Positions 1-10,573 of a DNA stretch of 64,000 nucleotides are shown here, piece after piece. The first letter of the stretch is position 1; each line of letters begins with the position of its first letter. The notes under the pieces were generated by a model that ran no database searches, was not told the origin of the DNA, and saw only the letters and a program-made list of their open reading frames with translations. Origin of the DNA: DATFVA01 sp963832715. GTDB lineage: Bacteria > Bacteroidota > Ignavibacteria > Ignavibacteriales > Ignavibacteriaceae. A program made the position numbers and the translations under genes. The stretch lies in contig CAWHVB010000003.1 in the NCBI GenBank assembly GCA_963832715.1, positions 124,001-188,000 on the forward strand. The letters are read 5' to 3'.

Positions 1-310
1 TTACAAAAGGACCCTGCCTGTTTGAACCGGTAGAGTCTTCACTGATATAACCTCCCACCCATAAGCCGCCATCATAGATATGTTCTATGCCGCTACCGAG
101 AGGATATTCGCAGGAAGGCTGTTCGGGCCAAAGCTGAAAACTATGGCCGTAAGTACCAAAATTAGTAACAGTTAAACCAATATTACCAACATTAGTATAG
201 TGACTATTGTCGTCGTTTAATATTTTGTTAACCTTCTTATCATCTCCCCCGTTATAACTGAAGGCACAGAAAAGCAGGATTGCAGAAACAAGCAGTAATT
301 TATATTTCAT
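1..310 (-). CDS. Secreted protein, N-terminal fragment (cut by left edge)
   Basis: The ATG at 310-308 opens a frame that stays open to base 1, giving 103 complete codons. The N-terminus is a clear signal peptide (MKYKLLLVSAILLFCAFS). The mature part contains the stretch GNIGLTVTNFGTYGHSF and later GSGIEHIYDGGLWVGG. I associate this pattern with the N-terminal part of large exported proteins of Ignavibacteria-like genomes that end in a type IX secretion sorting domain, but the C-terminus lies outside the window, so the export route cannot be confirmed. No enzymatic motif is visible. It is separated from lipA by about 240 bp of A+T-rich spacer and is transcribed in the same direction. Confidence 0.75.
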   Translation of the reverse strand, partial: MKYKLLLVSAILLFCAFSYNGGDDKKVNKILNDDNSHYTNVGNIGLTVTNFGTYGHSFQLWPEQPSCEYPLGSGIEHIYDGGLWVGGYISEDSTGSNRQGPFV

Positions 311-554
311 CTACAAAATTTATTTAAGGATATAATACAAGAAGAATCTTGCGGATCTATCTATTCCAAAATTACGTGTCAAAAATAAGGAGTTTCATGT
401 TAGGAACAAATATAAAATTAGATTCTTAGATTAATTTATTGTTAAATGGCAGAAAATAGGCGGGAAAAATTTTCCCCCTGCTTAAATAAGGCTGTAACCC
501 TTATAAATCAAGGCTGAGAGCTGCTTGCGTAATTTAAAAATAAATGATCAATCA

Positions 555-1466
555 TTAAAACAGAGCCCGGGCATGCTTATCAGCATGGTATGAGCTTCTT
601 ACAAGCGGGGATGATTCTACAATCTTAAATCCAGTTTTCAAACCCTCTTCCTTGTACATCTGAAATTCTTCCGGAGTTACAAACCGGTCAACAGGCAGAT
701 GATTCTTTGTAGGCTGAAGATACTGCCCTATTGTTAATATGTCGCAGCCGTGTTCAACAAGGTCTTTCATCAGATCGAGAACTTCTTCGGGTCTTTCTCC
801 TATTCCTACCATAATTCCGCTCTTGGTCTTTAATCCTTTTTCTTTAAACCATTTAATAAGGTTAAGACTCCTCTCATATTTTGCCTGGGGCCGGACGACA
901 GGATAAAGCCGCGGAACAGTCTCGAGGTTGTGATTTAATATATCGGGCGGATTCTGCATGATGATTTCATATCCCTCTGTAACACCCCGGAAATCAGGTA
1001 TCAGTATCTCAACGGTTGTATCATACATTGTTTCATTTATTAATCTTACACATTCTTTAAAGATAGTTGCTCCTCCGTCTTTCAGTTCATCTCTGTTCAC
1101 GGAAGTAATTACAACATGCCTTAAGTCAAGCTCTTCTACAGATTCAGCAACCCTTGCCGGTTCATTTAAATCCAGTTCATTAGGCATTCCTACTTTAATG
1201 TTGCAAAAGCCGCAGCTCCTGGTGCAGGTATCTCCCAGTATCATAAAGGTCGCACTCTTGTTGTTCCAGCATTCCGCCATATTAGGACAGCGGGCTTCTT
1301 CGCATACTGTGTGAAGATGCTGCTTTCTCATCAATGTTAGTACGTTAGCATAATTCTCTCCTGTGGGCAGCTTAACCTTCAGCCATTCAGGCCTTTTTCC
1401 CGGCGATTGCTTCTCATGCTCAAGTTTTTCTTTTGCCGCTCTCTGATATGCGTTTATTGTTCTCAT
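555..1466 (-). CDS. lipA: Lipoyl synthase
   Basis: Radical-SAM enzyme that inserts two sulfurs into the octanoyl chain on lipoyl domains, finishing lipoate made in place on E2. In the 303-residue product the auxiliary cluster cysteines are at about 55, 60 and 66 (CEEARCPNMAEC). The radical-SAM cysteines are at 81, 85 and 88 (CTRSCGFC). The C-terminal RSSYHAD carries the conserved serine ligand near residue 292. Length is normal for the family. It is the last gene of the run lipB-E1-E2-lipA, starting 18 bp after the E2 stop, so modification enzymes and their target complex are probably co-transcribed. ATG start. Confidence 0.97.
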   Translation of the reverse strand: MRTINAYQRAAKEKLEHEKQSPGKRPEWLKVKLPTGENYANVLTLMRKQHLHTVCEEARCPNMAECWNNKSATFMILGDTCTRSCGFCNIKVGMPNELDLNEPARVAESVEELDLRHVVITSVNRDELKDGGATIFKECVRLINETMYDTTVEILIPDFRGVTEGYEIIMQNPPDILNHNLETVPRLYPVVRPQAKYERSLNLIKWFKEKGLKTKSGIMVGIGERPEEVLDLMKDLVEHGCDILTIGQYLQPTKNHLPVDRFVTPEEFQMYKEEGLKTGFKIVESSPLVRSSYHADKHARALF

Positions 1467-1484
1467 TATTCTTATTCTGTTTTA

Positions 1485-3287
1485 TTACATTGTTGAAGGA
1501 TTAAAACTTTCCAGAGTATCTTTAACGTACTTCAGGAATTTTCCTCCCAGCATTCCGTCGATCAATCTATGATCGTGTGCAAGTGTTAATGCCATTACCG
1601 GTTTAATAGCAATTGTATCAGAACCGTCGACCTCAATTACTACCGGTTTCTTTGCAACAGTACCGACACCGAGAATTGCAACTTCCGGTTGATTTATAAT
1701 CGGCGTTCCAAATATAGCACCGAATACACCATAATTCGTAATTGTAAATGTTCCCCCGGTTATATCATCGGGAGTAAGCTTTTTGTTACGTGCCCTTACG
1801 GCTACATCATTTATAGCCTTTGCAAGTCCGGTTATATTTCTTTCATCGGCTGATTTGATATTCGGGACAATAAGTCCTGTCGGTTCCACAGCCACTGCGA
1901 TTCCCAGGTTTATAAATCTTTTTTGTAGTATGGTAGTCCCGTCAATAGTTGAATTGACCAGAGGAAATTCTTTGAGTGCTTTTACTGAAGCATTCGCAAT
2001 GAATGCCATATAAGTTAGTTTAACGCCTTCCTTCTGCAGATATTCTTCCTTATTCTTCTGTATAAAGTTATAAATACGGGTCATATCAACTTCGAGCATA
2101 GTTGTAACATGGACAGAGGTATCGCGGCTGTTTACCATATGCTGCATAATCTTCTGGCGGATATTATCCATCGGGATACGCTCAATGTCGCCAGTGACTT
2201 GTCCTGTAAAAGAAGGTTGTGCCTGAGGAGCAAGTTTTGTTTTTTCTTTTTCACCCGGACGGACATCCTTTGAAGCAGGGGCAGATTCCGGTTTAGAGGC
2301 AGCAGGTTTTGCCTCACCCCTTGATTCAACGTAAGCAATAATGTCTTTCTTGGTAAGCCGGTTCTCTAGTCCCGTTCCTCTAATACGTGCAAGCTCATCA
2401 AAACTGACATTTTCTTTCCTTGCAATATTTAGTACGAGCGGTGAATAAAATCCGCTGTTCTCCCCTTCGTTAGATTCTGCCCTTTTTATTGTTCCCGCAG
2501 AAAAAGCTTCGTGCATCTGCTGAGGAGTTTCCTTTTTCTGCTGAGCAGAAGCTTCCGGTTCTTTTGAAGCTGCCTTTTCCACTGCAGGTTTCTCTGCTTT
2601 AGCAACCGCCGGTTTCTCTTCCTTCTTTAGCCGGGCTGGAGCACCTTTACCGGTAGAGAGCTTTGCCACTATTGTCCCGACTTCGACTGTTTCCTGCTCA
2701 GCAACCAGGATCTCAGCCATTGTGCCATCAGCAGGAGACGGAACTTCCGTATCAACTTTATCAGTGCTTATTTCAAATATTGTTTCATCCTTTTCCACCT
2801 TCTCCCCAACTTTCTTATGCCACTTTAATATCGTGCCTTCCATAACCGATTCACCCATCTTCGGCATCGCAATATCTATTATTTCACCCTGGTCTTCAGC
2901 GGCAGGAGTAGAACTCTCTTTAACTTCAGGCTGCATCCTTTCGGCTTCTTTACGAATCTCTTTTTCTTCTTCTTTTTTAGTTTCGGATTTATCTTCAGTT
3001 ACCTCAACTTTTCTCGGGGCTTCCATTTCACCCGCAGCTGTTCCTGACGATTCGCCATTCTCACTTATTATTGCCACAACTGTTCCCACCTCAACAGTAT
3101 CGCCTTCGGGTACCTTGATCTGCTGCAGTACACCATCTGCAGGAGAAGGGATTTCTGTATCGACTTTGTCTGTGCTGATTTCAAAAATTATTTCATCACG
3201 CTCTACCTTATCACCTTCTTTTTTATGCCATTTGATAATGGTACCTTCGCTTACGCTTTCACCCATCTTCGGCATTACGATTTCCAT
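1485..3287 (-). CDS. 2-oxoacid dehydrogenase E2, dihydrolipoyl acyltransferase with two lipoyl domains
   Basis: Core acyltransferase of a pyruvate or branched-chain 2-oxoacid dehydrogenase complex, 600 residues. Two lipoyl domains are visible at about 1-78 and 138-212, each with the lipoylation motif EISTDKVDTE. Charged Ala/Pro/Lys/Glu linkers separate them. A peripheral-subunit-binding domain lies near 280-316. The catalytic domain runs from about 370 to the end and carries the active-site His573 in LAHDHRLIDGM. The start is supported by AGGAG upstream of the ATG. It lies 23 bp downstream of the fused E1. The sequence alone does not decide between pyruvate, 2-oxoglutarate and branched-chain substrates; the fused alpha/beta E1 partner argues against 2-oxoglutarate. 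Confidence 0.93.
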   Translation of the reverse strand: MEIVMPKMGESVSEGTIIKWHKKEGDKVERDEIIFEISTDKVDTEIPSPADGVLQQIKVPEGDTVEVGTVVAIISENGESSGTAAGEMEAPRKVEVTEDKSETKKEEEKEIRKEAERMQPEVKESSTPAAEDQGEIIDIAMPKMGESVMEGTILKWHKKVGEKVEKDETIFEISTDKVDTEVPSPADGTMAEILVAEQETVEVGTIVAKLSTGKGAPARLKKEEKPAVAKAEKPAVEKAASKEPEASAQQKKETPQQMHEAFSAGTIKRAESNEGENSGFYSPLVLNIARKENVSFDELARIRGTGLENRLTKKDIIAYVESRGEAKPAASKPESAPASKDVRPGEKEKTKLAPQAQPSFTGQVTGDIERIPMDNIRQKIMQHMVNSRDTSVHVTTMLEVDMTRIYNFIQKNKEEYLQKEGVKLTYMAFIANASVKALKEFPLVNSTIDGTTILQKRFINLGIAVAVEPTGLIVPNIKSADERNITGLAKAINDVAVRARNKKLTPDDITGGTFTITNYGVFGAIFGTPIINQPEVAILGVGTVAKKPVVIEVDGSDTIAIKPVMALTLAHDHRLIDGMLGGKFLKYVKDTLESFNPSTM

Positions 3288-3310
3288 TTTAAAACTCCTG
3301 GTTTTCTTTG

Positions 3311-5450
3311 TTAAAATTCTAATAAATCTCTGATACCGTTGTAAACCCTGTTCCTGTTGGGCAGGATTTCGTTCTCAAGTATTGGCGAATATGGAATATG
3401 TGAATCCATTGCTGCTACCCGCCGTACTGGCCCGTCAAGGAACTGAAAACAAGTATCTGCTATCCGTGATGCAATTTCAGCCCCAAAGCCTCCGGTCAAG
3501 GTATCTTCATGAATTACAATTGCCTTATTTGTTTTCTTAACCGAATTAAATATCGTTTCTTCGTCTAAAGGGATAATGGTACGAAGGTCTATAACCTCAA
3601 CCGAATAACCTTCATCCTCGAGCTTTTTTGCGGCAAGCAGTGAATCCCACATCGAAACCCCGTATGAAATTACTGTAGCATCTGACCCTTGCCTTACTAC
3701 TTTTGCTTTGCCGAAAGGAACAAGGTAATCTGCATCCGGCTCGGGCGACATAGCTGAGCTCTGACGGTATAATCCTTTATGTTCACAGAAAAGCACCGGG
3801 TCATTTAACCTGACTGCAGTTTTCATTAAGCCTTTTGCGTCTGCTGCATTCGAAGGAAACGCGATGTATATGCCTGGAATGTGTGCAAAGATTGATTCGA
3901 TATTCTGACTGTGGTATAATCCTCCATGGATATATCCCCCAACTGCAACACGGATAACTACGGGAGCCGACCACGTATTATGCGTACGGTATCTCATTGT
4001 TGCCAGCTCATTTTTCATCTGCATAAAAGCAGGCCATATATAATCCCCGAACTGTATTTCCACCACGGGTTTTAATCCGGTAACTGCCATTCCGATGGCA
4101 ACACCCATAATGCTTGCTTCTGCAAGAGGCGAATTAAATACTCTGTCGAATCCAAACTTATTCGATAAGCCTTTGGTAACTGTAAAGACACCGCCTTTAT
4201 TATCTGCGATATCTTCTCCAAACATATATATCCTGTCGTCTCTTTCCATCTCCTCCATCAAGGCATGGTTAAGAGAATCGACCATAACTATTTTATTTCC
4301 TGAAGGAGTACTTTTTTCATACTGCAATTCATCCTTATGACCGCTTTCGTCAAAGATAAAACGGGTTGCTGTTTCGGGGTCGGGATCAGCTGATTTCAGT
4401 GCTTTGTCGGCGGCATCATTAACTTCTTTTTCAATGTCCTTCTTCAGTTTCTGAAATTCATCATCAGTACTAAGTTTCATTGATATCAGCTTCTTAACAA
4501 ACATTTGAATTGGATCTTTCTGAAGATCTTTTTCAAGTTCTTCTGGAGTCCGGTATTTCTTCTGATCATCAGACGAGGAATGCGATAATAATCTTACGAC
4601 CTCGGCTTCTATCAGTGCCGGGCCTTTACCGCTTTTTATATATTCAATTGCCTCTGCAACTTTGTCAACACATTCAAAATAATTTGTTCCGTCAATCTTT
4701 GAACGGTGCAGGTTTGCATATCCCGCCATCATTTCAGCTACAGAAGCCCCTCTTCCTCCGCTCTGAAGATACACAGGTACCGAAATAGCGTATTTATTAT
4801 TTTCTATTACAAATAGTACAGGAAGTTTTTCCCTGCTGGCCCAGTTTACTGCTTCGTGAAATTCGCCCTGACTGGATGTACCCTCGCCGCTGCTTACATA
4901 TGCTATGTTCCTCTCACCTTTTCTCACCTGGGCAAGAGCTGCTCCTGCCGCCTGAAGAAACTGGGTGCCGGTAGGGCTCGATTGACCCGGCAGATTAATA
5001 TCCGGATGCCCCCAGTGGCATGGCAGCTGTCTGCCTCCGCTCGAAGGATCATCAGCTTTGGCAAAACTCTGAAGGAAAAAGTCATAGGGACTTACCCCGA
5101 TCGACAGGCTAAGTGCAAGATCACGGTAATATGGAAAAAACCAGTCTTTCTTAGGATTTTAAAGCCAGACCTGCAGCGACCTGTATTGCCTCATGCCCCG
5201 ATCCAGCAATATGGAAAAATGTTCTGCCCTGCCTTAACAGGTTCATTGCTTTATTGTCAATAGTGCGTCCAAGCAGCATTAATCTAAGAGCCTTAAGTGC
5301 TTCTTCTTTAGATATTTGTGCTGATTTAGCGGAACCGGGATCTACACCGTTACCGCCCTGACCATTTGAACGGTTGTCTTTATCAGAGTTACTCTTTTTT
5401 GTTCTACTTTTGGTTGCAGAGTCATTCTTGTTTGATGTTCTCTTAGCCAT
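3311..5450 (-). CDS. Fused alpha/beta E1 subunit of 2-oxoacid dehydrogenase, frame interrupted by one extra base
   Basis: Thiamine-diphosphate dehydrogenase that decarboxylates a 2-oxoacid and passes the acyl group to E2. The alpha part carries the TPP motif region GEGTSSQGEFHEAVNWAS. The beta part begins with NKIVMVDSLNHAL and includes MFGEDIADNKGGVF. The first frame (ATG 5450, AAAGG ribosome site) runs 98 codons to ...GLALK, then hits TAA at 5153-5151. Deleting one base (T on the coding strand, near 5156) restores ...LALK-PKKDWFFPYYRDLAL and an unbroken 712-residue protein. The first 46 residues are a Lys/Ser/Asn-rich low-complexity extension. The interruption may be a real frameshift, a recoding site or a sequencing error. 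lipB ends 10 bp upstream and E2 starts 23 bp downstream. Confidence 0.85.
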
Positions 5451-5460
5451 TGCAAACCTT

Positions 5461-6177
5461 TCACTTTACTGTAGTTAAATTAACAGAAAATATTTCTTCT
5501 TTTGTTACCTGTGTGACATCCTGATATCCAAAAATCCCCGCAAAATTCTTAAGGATATTTGTCTTAACTTCATTTATAGAGACCTCTTTTTTGATCTCTC
5601 TTTTAATGGAAGTTACATCCTTATCTGAAATTCCACAGGGTATAATCCCTGAGAAAAATGATAGATCCGTATTCACATTGAAAGCAAAACCATGCATAGT
5701 AATCCACCGGCTGACTTTAATGCCGATAGCAGCTATCTTTCGGTCTTCCACCCATACACCGGTATACTTTAGCTCTCTACCAGCAGTTATCCCATATTCA
5801 GCACAAGTCAGAATTATTGTTTCTTCAAGAGCGCGCAGATATTTGTGAGTATCCTGTTTCCAGCTGGTTAAATTTATAATTGGATAACCCACTATTTGTC
5901 CAGGTCCATGATAAGTTATGTCTCCCCCTCTGTCTATATCATATACAGAGATTTTATTCATAGAAAGATATTCTTCAGAACCAATTAGGTTATTATGATC
6001 TGCAATCTTCCCAAGCGTGTAAGTATTCGGATGTTCCAGAAGGTACATTATGTCAGGTATCTTATTCTTCGCTCTCAGTTCTAACGTCTCTTTCTGCAGA
6101 TCCCATGCCTCCTTATAATCAATTAAACCAAGAGGACAATAGTATAGAATCCTGTTATTTAGTTTACTGTCAAGCAA
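5461..6177 (-). CDS. lipB: Lipoyl(octanoyl) transferase, TTG start
   Basis: Transfers octanoate from acyl carrier protein to lipoyl domains, the step before LipA. In the 238-residue product the signature RGGDITYHGPGQIVGYPI is near residues 83-100. The catalytic pair is visible as Lys154 (GIKVSRWITMHGFA) and Cys181 (IIPCGISDKDVTS). An in-frame TAA lies two codons upstream of the TTG at 6177, and ACAGGTAAG precedes it, so TTG is the most plausible start; there is no upstream ATG in frame. It heads the lipB-E1-E2-lipA run. Confidence 0.93.
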   Translation of the reverse strand: MLDSKLNNRILYYCPLGLIDYKEAWDLQKETLELRAKNKIPDIMYLLEHPNTYTLGKIADHNNLIGSEEYLSMNKISVYDIDRGGDITYHGPGQIVGYPIINLTSWKQDTHKYLRALEETIILTCAEYGITAGRELKYTGVWVEDRKIAAIGIKVSRWITMHGFAFNVNTDLSFFSGIIPCGISDKDVTSIKREIKKEVSINEVKTNILKNFAGIFGYQDVTQVTKEEIFSVNLTTVK

Positions 6178-6460
6178 TGTTTCTTACCTGTCTAAGTATC
6201 TTAAAATTGGAAATTGAAATGATGGAGTTTTGGAGTAATTGAATGACGGAATAATGTAGGCATACCGCTGGTCTTGCTGCTGCTTCATATTTTCCGATTT
6301 TAAAGCTATACTTCTTCATAATTCTGTATATCCACGATTCAAGTTCCTTCGTTTAGTACATTCCACTGTCCCACCTGTAAGTATAAAAAATATTTCTTCA
6401 CCACTTCCCAAACTCCTATCCCAACCACTCTATCATTCCAAAACTCCATTTCTCCAATCT
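6178..6460. repeat. Spacer with an imperfect inverted repeat
   Basis: This 283-bp spacer between lpdA and lipB carries a perfect 12-bp inverted repeat, TGGAGTTTTGGA at 6223-6234 and TCCAAAACTCCA at 6437-6448. It sits within longer imperfect arms of about 50 bp at each end. No convincing ORF lies between the arms. The structure could be a decayed small mobile element or a remnant of a lost gene; I cannot name it. Confidence 0.4.
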
Positions 6461-7864
<1,404 letters not shown>

Positions 7865-7898
7865 AATCCGGCTGCCTTAAATTTGTTTCGTGGATGCT

Positions 7899-7906
7899 CA
7901 AATATA
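7899..7906 (-). promoter_or_regulatory. Candidate -7 box upstream of lpdA
   Basis: TATATTTG on the minus strand matches the Bacteroidota-type -7 consensus TAnnTTTG. It lies 35-42 bp before the lpdA ATG. No good -33 TTG is seen at the expected distance. Confidence 0.35.
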
Positions 7907-8109
7907 AAGAAGCCTCTAGATAAATAAAAACTTTGCAGGCGACTTTTAGGTTAATTTTGGATGAAATGTGACTGACGGGTCATTATACGAATCTATCATC
8001 TATATATCATTGTTTCGAGCAGAAAACCGGCAGCCCAAAACTAGACAGTTGAGGAATATTAATATTCGCATATATTTTATAAATAAGAATACGGCACATG
8101 CTTCCAAAA

Positions 8110-8649
8110 CTATGAATTGTACTTGAGGGATAATTTTTGCAGTGTTTTGATGCCGCGGAAGGTAACTTTGATTTTAAGTCTTCGCTCGAACAGGTTGCCG
8201 GAAAAAGTTGATTGGCTCTGTCTTACCTTGCAGAGCCAGTAGACTTCGGTGTTATGTGTACTAAATTCATCTAATTCAGTTTCAAGAGATTTGAGTGCAG
8301 CAAATAACTCTTTACTAAGAGGTTCTTTAATGAAACCAATATTATTAGCAGCAGCCTGCTCATCTTTCTGTTTTGGAAATGATTCGTATGCTGCAATCTC
8401 ACGAAGCTCATCGGTTGTCCTTAAAAATACCGCTGTTTCATACCCAAGCGCAGTAAATAATTTCTTCTCTATCTCATTTTCGAGCTGCAGCCTGCTTTGC
8501 CTGCTGGTATCAAAGATTACATTGCCGCTTGCTATGAAGGTTTCAACATTTTTAAATCCCATTTGTTCGAATAAGGACTTTAAATACTCCATTTTTACAT
8601 TATGTCCCCCTACGTTTATTGCTCTTAGAAATGCTATATATTTCGTCAA
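8110..8649 (-). CDS. DUF1697 family protein, TTG start
   Basis: 179-residue protein beginning MTKYIAFLRAINVGGHNVKM, the characteristic opening of DUF1697 proteins, followed by ETFIASGNVIFDTS. The family has no firmly established function. An in-frame TAA lies eight codons upstream, and TTG is the only plausible start between it and the conserved N-terminus. It appears to be a monocistronic gene, between lpdA and the acetate cluster, on the same strand as its neighbours. Confidence 0.85.
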   Translation of the reverse strand: MTKYIAFLRAINVGGHNVKMEYLKSLFEQMGFKNVETFIASGNVIFDTSRQSRLQLENEIEKKLFTALGYETAVFLRTTDELREIAAYESFPKQKDEQAAANNIGFIKEPLSKELFAALKSLETELDEFSTHNTEVYWLCKVRQSQSTFSGNLFERRLKIKVTFRGIKTLQKLSLKYNS

Positions 8650-8799
8650 GAAAAATCCTATGAATGTTTTAACAGGTTAGTCTACTCCAAATTTGTCACA
8701 ATGCAAGCTGGTTTAAGTACTAAAATAAGGCACTGACATTTTGTCATAAATGTTAAATATTTTAACAGAAAAAGCACCTGAATTTAAAAATTAAATAGA

Positions 8800-9933
8800 T
8801 CAAATCCAGTCGGGAGCAGTTGCATCAAGAAGTCGCCGGGCTGTCTCATTATTGTGTTTTTCTATTTCAGCTTTTCTTGGAATAGGATCAAATGCAGGGA
8901 GAATATCATCTAGAGTCTCGGGTATTTCTTTCCCCGTTCTTTTATTCCATTTGTTTCTCCATTCTTCCGGAAGCATTCCGGAAAATTCCTTGCCGAATAG
9001 TGTAAGATAGAGGATAGCCCATATCCTGAATGCCGCAGTAATTGAATAACCCCCGCCAAGAGTGAATAAAACCCTTCCTTTGCATTTTTCATCAGCCAGT
9101 TCAATCACTCTCCTATAAATTTTCCGATAATCGTAAGTAGTTAAAAGAAGATCTGCAAGGGGATCTGTAAAGTGTGCATCAGCCCCGGCCTGGACGATCA
9201 GTGCATCTGGCTTAAACCATCCGAGCGCAGGTTCAAGTACCTTGTTCATCACTTCAATATATGATCCTCCTTCAGTAAATGGTTCCAGGGGAATGTTCAG
9301 CTTAAGAGAACGCCCCATTCCCTGTCCCAGCTCGTAAAGCCATCCTGTGCCCGGAAATAAATATTCCCCCGATTCATGAAAAGAAATCGTCATTACTTTT
9401 TCATCACTATAAAATATTTCCTGAACACCATCACCATGATGGACGTCAAGGTCAAGGTACACAACATGCCAGCCTATCCTTGTCATTTCCTTTACTGCCA
9501 GGGCAATATCGTTATAAATACAGAATCCGGACGCCATCGATGTGTGAGCATGATGAAATCCTCCTCCCATCTGAAGCACTTTGTTTGATTTTCCCTGGAG
9601 GAGAAGCTTTGCACCCAGAAGTGTACCCCCTGCCTGTAATCGTGCAGCCTCGGACATGCCTGGAACAACTGGATTGTCCAGAGTCCCGAGTCCGTATGAT
9701 TCAGCATCAACTGAATTATCTCCCCTGCTTAGTCTCTCTACATCATCCACATAATTTCTGTTATGTATTTCATACAATTTTTCAACAGGAACAGATTCAG
9801 GTCTTAGAGCATCCTTTAAAAGATTCAATTCCTTCAGAAGATCAAGTGCCAGTTCAATTCTTAGCGGATCAAACGGATGCCCTTCACCCAGGTTGTATTT
9901 GCTATAGGCGGGATGATATATTATTTCGCACAT
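8800..9933 (-). CDS. acuC: AcuC-like protein deacetylase (histone deacetylase family)
   Basis: Zn-dependent deacetylase of the arginase/HDAC fold, 377 residues. Visible signatures are HHAHTSMASGFCIYND (paired active-site histidines) and YLDLDVHHGDGVQEIFY (metal-binding Asp/His). ALIVQAGADAHFTDPLADL is a further part of the metal site. In Bacillus, AcuC deacetylates acetyl-CoA synthetase, and here the gene lies in the same cluster as acs. Its first 13 bp overlap the CBS-ACT gene, indicating translational coupling. The likely role is reactivating acetylated Acs; this is inference from family and context. Confidence 0.88.
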   Translation of the reverse strand: MCEIIYHPAYSKYNLGEGHPFDPLRIELALDLLKELNLLKDALRPESVPVEKLYEIHNRNYVDDVERLSRGDNSVDAESYGLGTLDNPVVPGMSEAARLQAGGTLLGAKLLLQGKSNKVLQMGGGFHHAHTSMASGFCIYNDIALAVKEMTRIGWHVVYLDLDVHHGDGVQEIFYSDEKVMTISFHESGEYLFPGTGWLYELGQGMGRSLKLNIPLEPFTEGGSYIEVMNKVLEPALGWFKPDALIVQAGADAHFTDPLADLLLTTYDYRKIYRRVIELADEKCKGRVLFTLGGGYSITAAFRIWAILYLTLFGKEFSGMLPEEWRNKWNKRTGKEIPETLDDILPAFDPIPRKAEIEKHNNETARRLLDATAPDWI

Positions 9934-10550
9934 GCTATATGAACCGGCCAGATTACTTCAAAACCGGCATTACAGATTGCTTCTGCCAGTAATTTCATTT
10001 CTATAGTACCCACCCTGAGTACAAGTCTTATTTTATGATTTTTATCGGGATATGTTAAAATTGAATGAATGTTCACTTTCCTCTCCGCAATCAGGGCGGT
10101 CAGCCTTGCAAGTTCTCCGGATCTGTCCTGAAGTCTGACATCCAGCCTGCCTGAGGGTTGATGTATTCCTGTCAGCCTAAGGAGAGCATCAAGCATATCC
10201 ATGCCGGTTACAATTCCGACAAGGCTGCCGTCTTCAATAACAGGCAGACAGCCGATCTTCAGTTCACGCATAGTGCGCGTAGCTATTTCAATCGGATCGG
10301 ATGGATGCGCAGTCTGAACAGGTGAGCTCATAACCTTTTCAACAGCGGAGTTAGTATCAAAAGGATATTTTGATAGTATGCTGGTTGCTAATCTTAAATC
10401 TCTGTCTGTCACTATCCCCGCAATCTTTCCGCTATCAACTACAGGAAGATGCCTGATGTTTTTTTCTTCCATCACCTTATAGGCTTCCTTCAGCTGGGTG
10501 TCCGGTGAAATGGTAACCGGATCGGGATGCATAACTTCTCTAATTAACAT
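9921..10550 (-). CDS. acuB: CBS-pair plus ACT domain protein, AcuB-like
   Basis: 209-residue protein with two CBS motifs (MLIREVMHPDPVTISPDTQL at the start; VMSSPVQTAHPSDPIEIATR near residue 75). A C-terminal ACT-like domain (about 140-209) begins GRLDVRLQDRSGELARLTAL. This architecture matches AcuB of acetoin-utilisation/acetylation loci. CBS pairs commonly bind adenine nucleotides, so it may sense AMP/ATP or the ligand of the ACT domain and modulate its neighbours. It sits between the GNAT/CoA-ligase-like gene (23 bp away) and acuC (13-bp overlap). The symbol is by analogy with Bacillus acuABC. Confidence 0.82.
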   Translation of the reverse strand: MLIREVMHPDPVTISPDTQLKEAYKVMEEKNIRHLPVVDSGKIAGIVTDRDLRLATSILSKYPFDTNSAVEKVMSSPVQTAHPSDPIEIATRTMRELKIGCLPVIEDGSLVGIVTGMDMLDALLRLTGIHQPSGRLDVRLQDRSGELARLTALIAERKVNIHSILTYPDKNHKIRLVLRVGTIEMKLLAEAICNAGFEVIWPVHIACAK

Positions 10551-10573
10551 GGTTATTCCCTCTTCATTAAATT

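Noticed and set aside
2722..3333. 203-codon plus-strand frame opposite the E2 lipoyl domains
   Set aside because: It is the shadow of the E2 coding strand; the minus-strand E2 is unambiguous.
5150..5165. -1 slippery heptamer T TTA AAA in the E1 gene
   Set aside because: A -1 slip leads to the wrong frame; the conserved protein needs +1.
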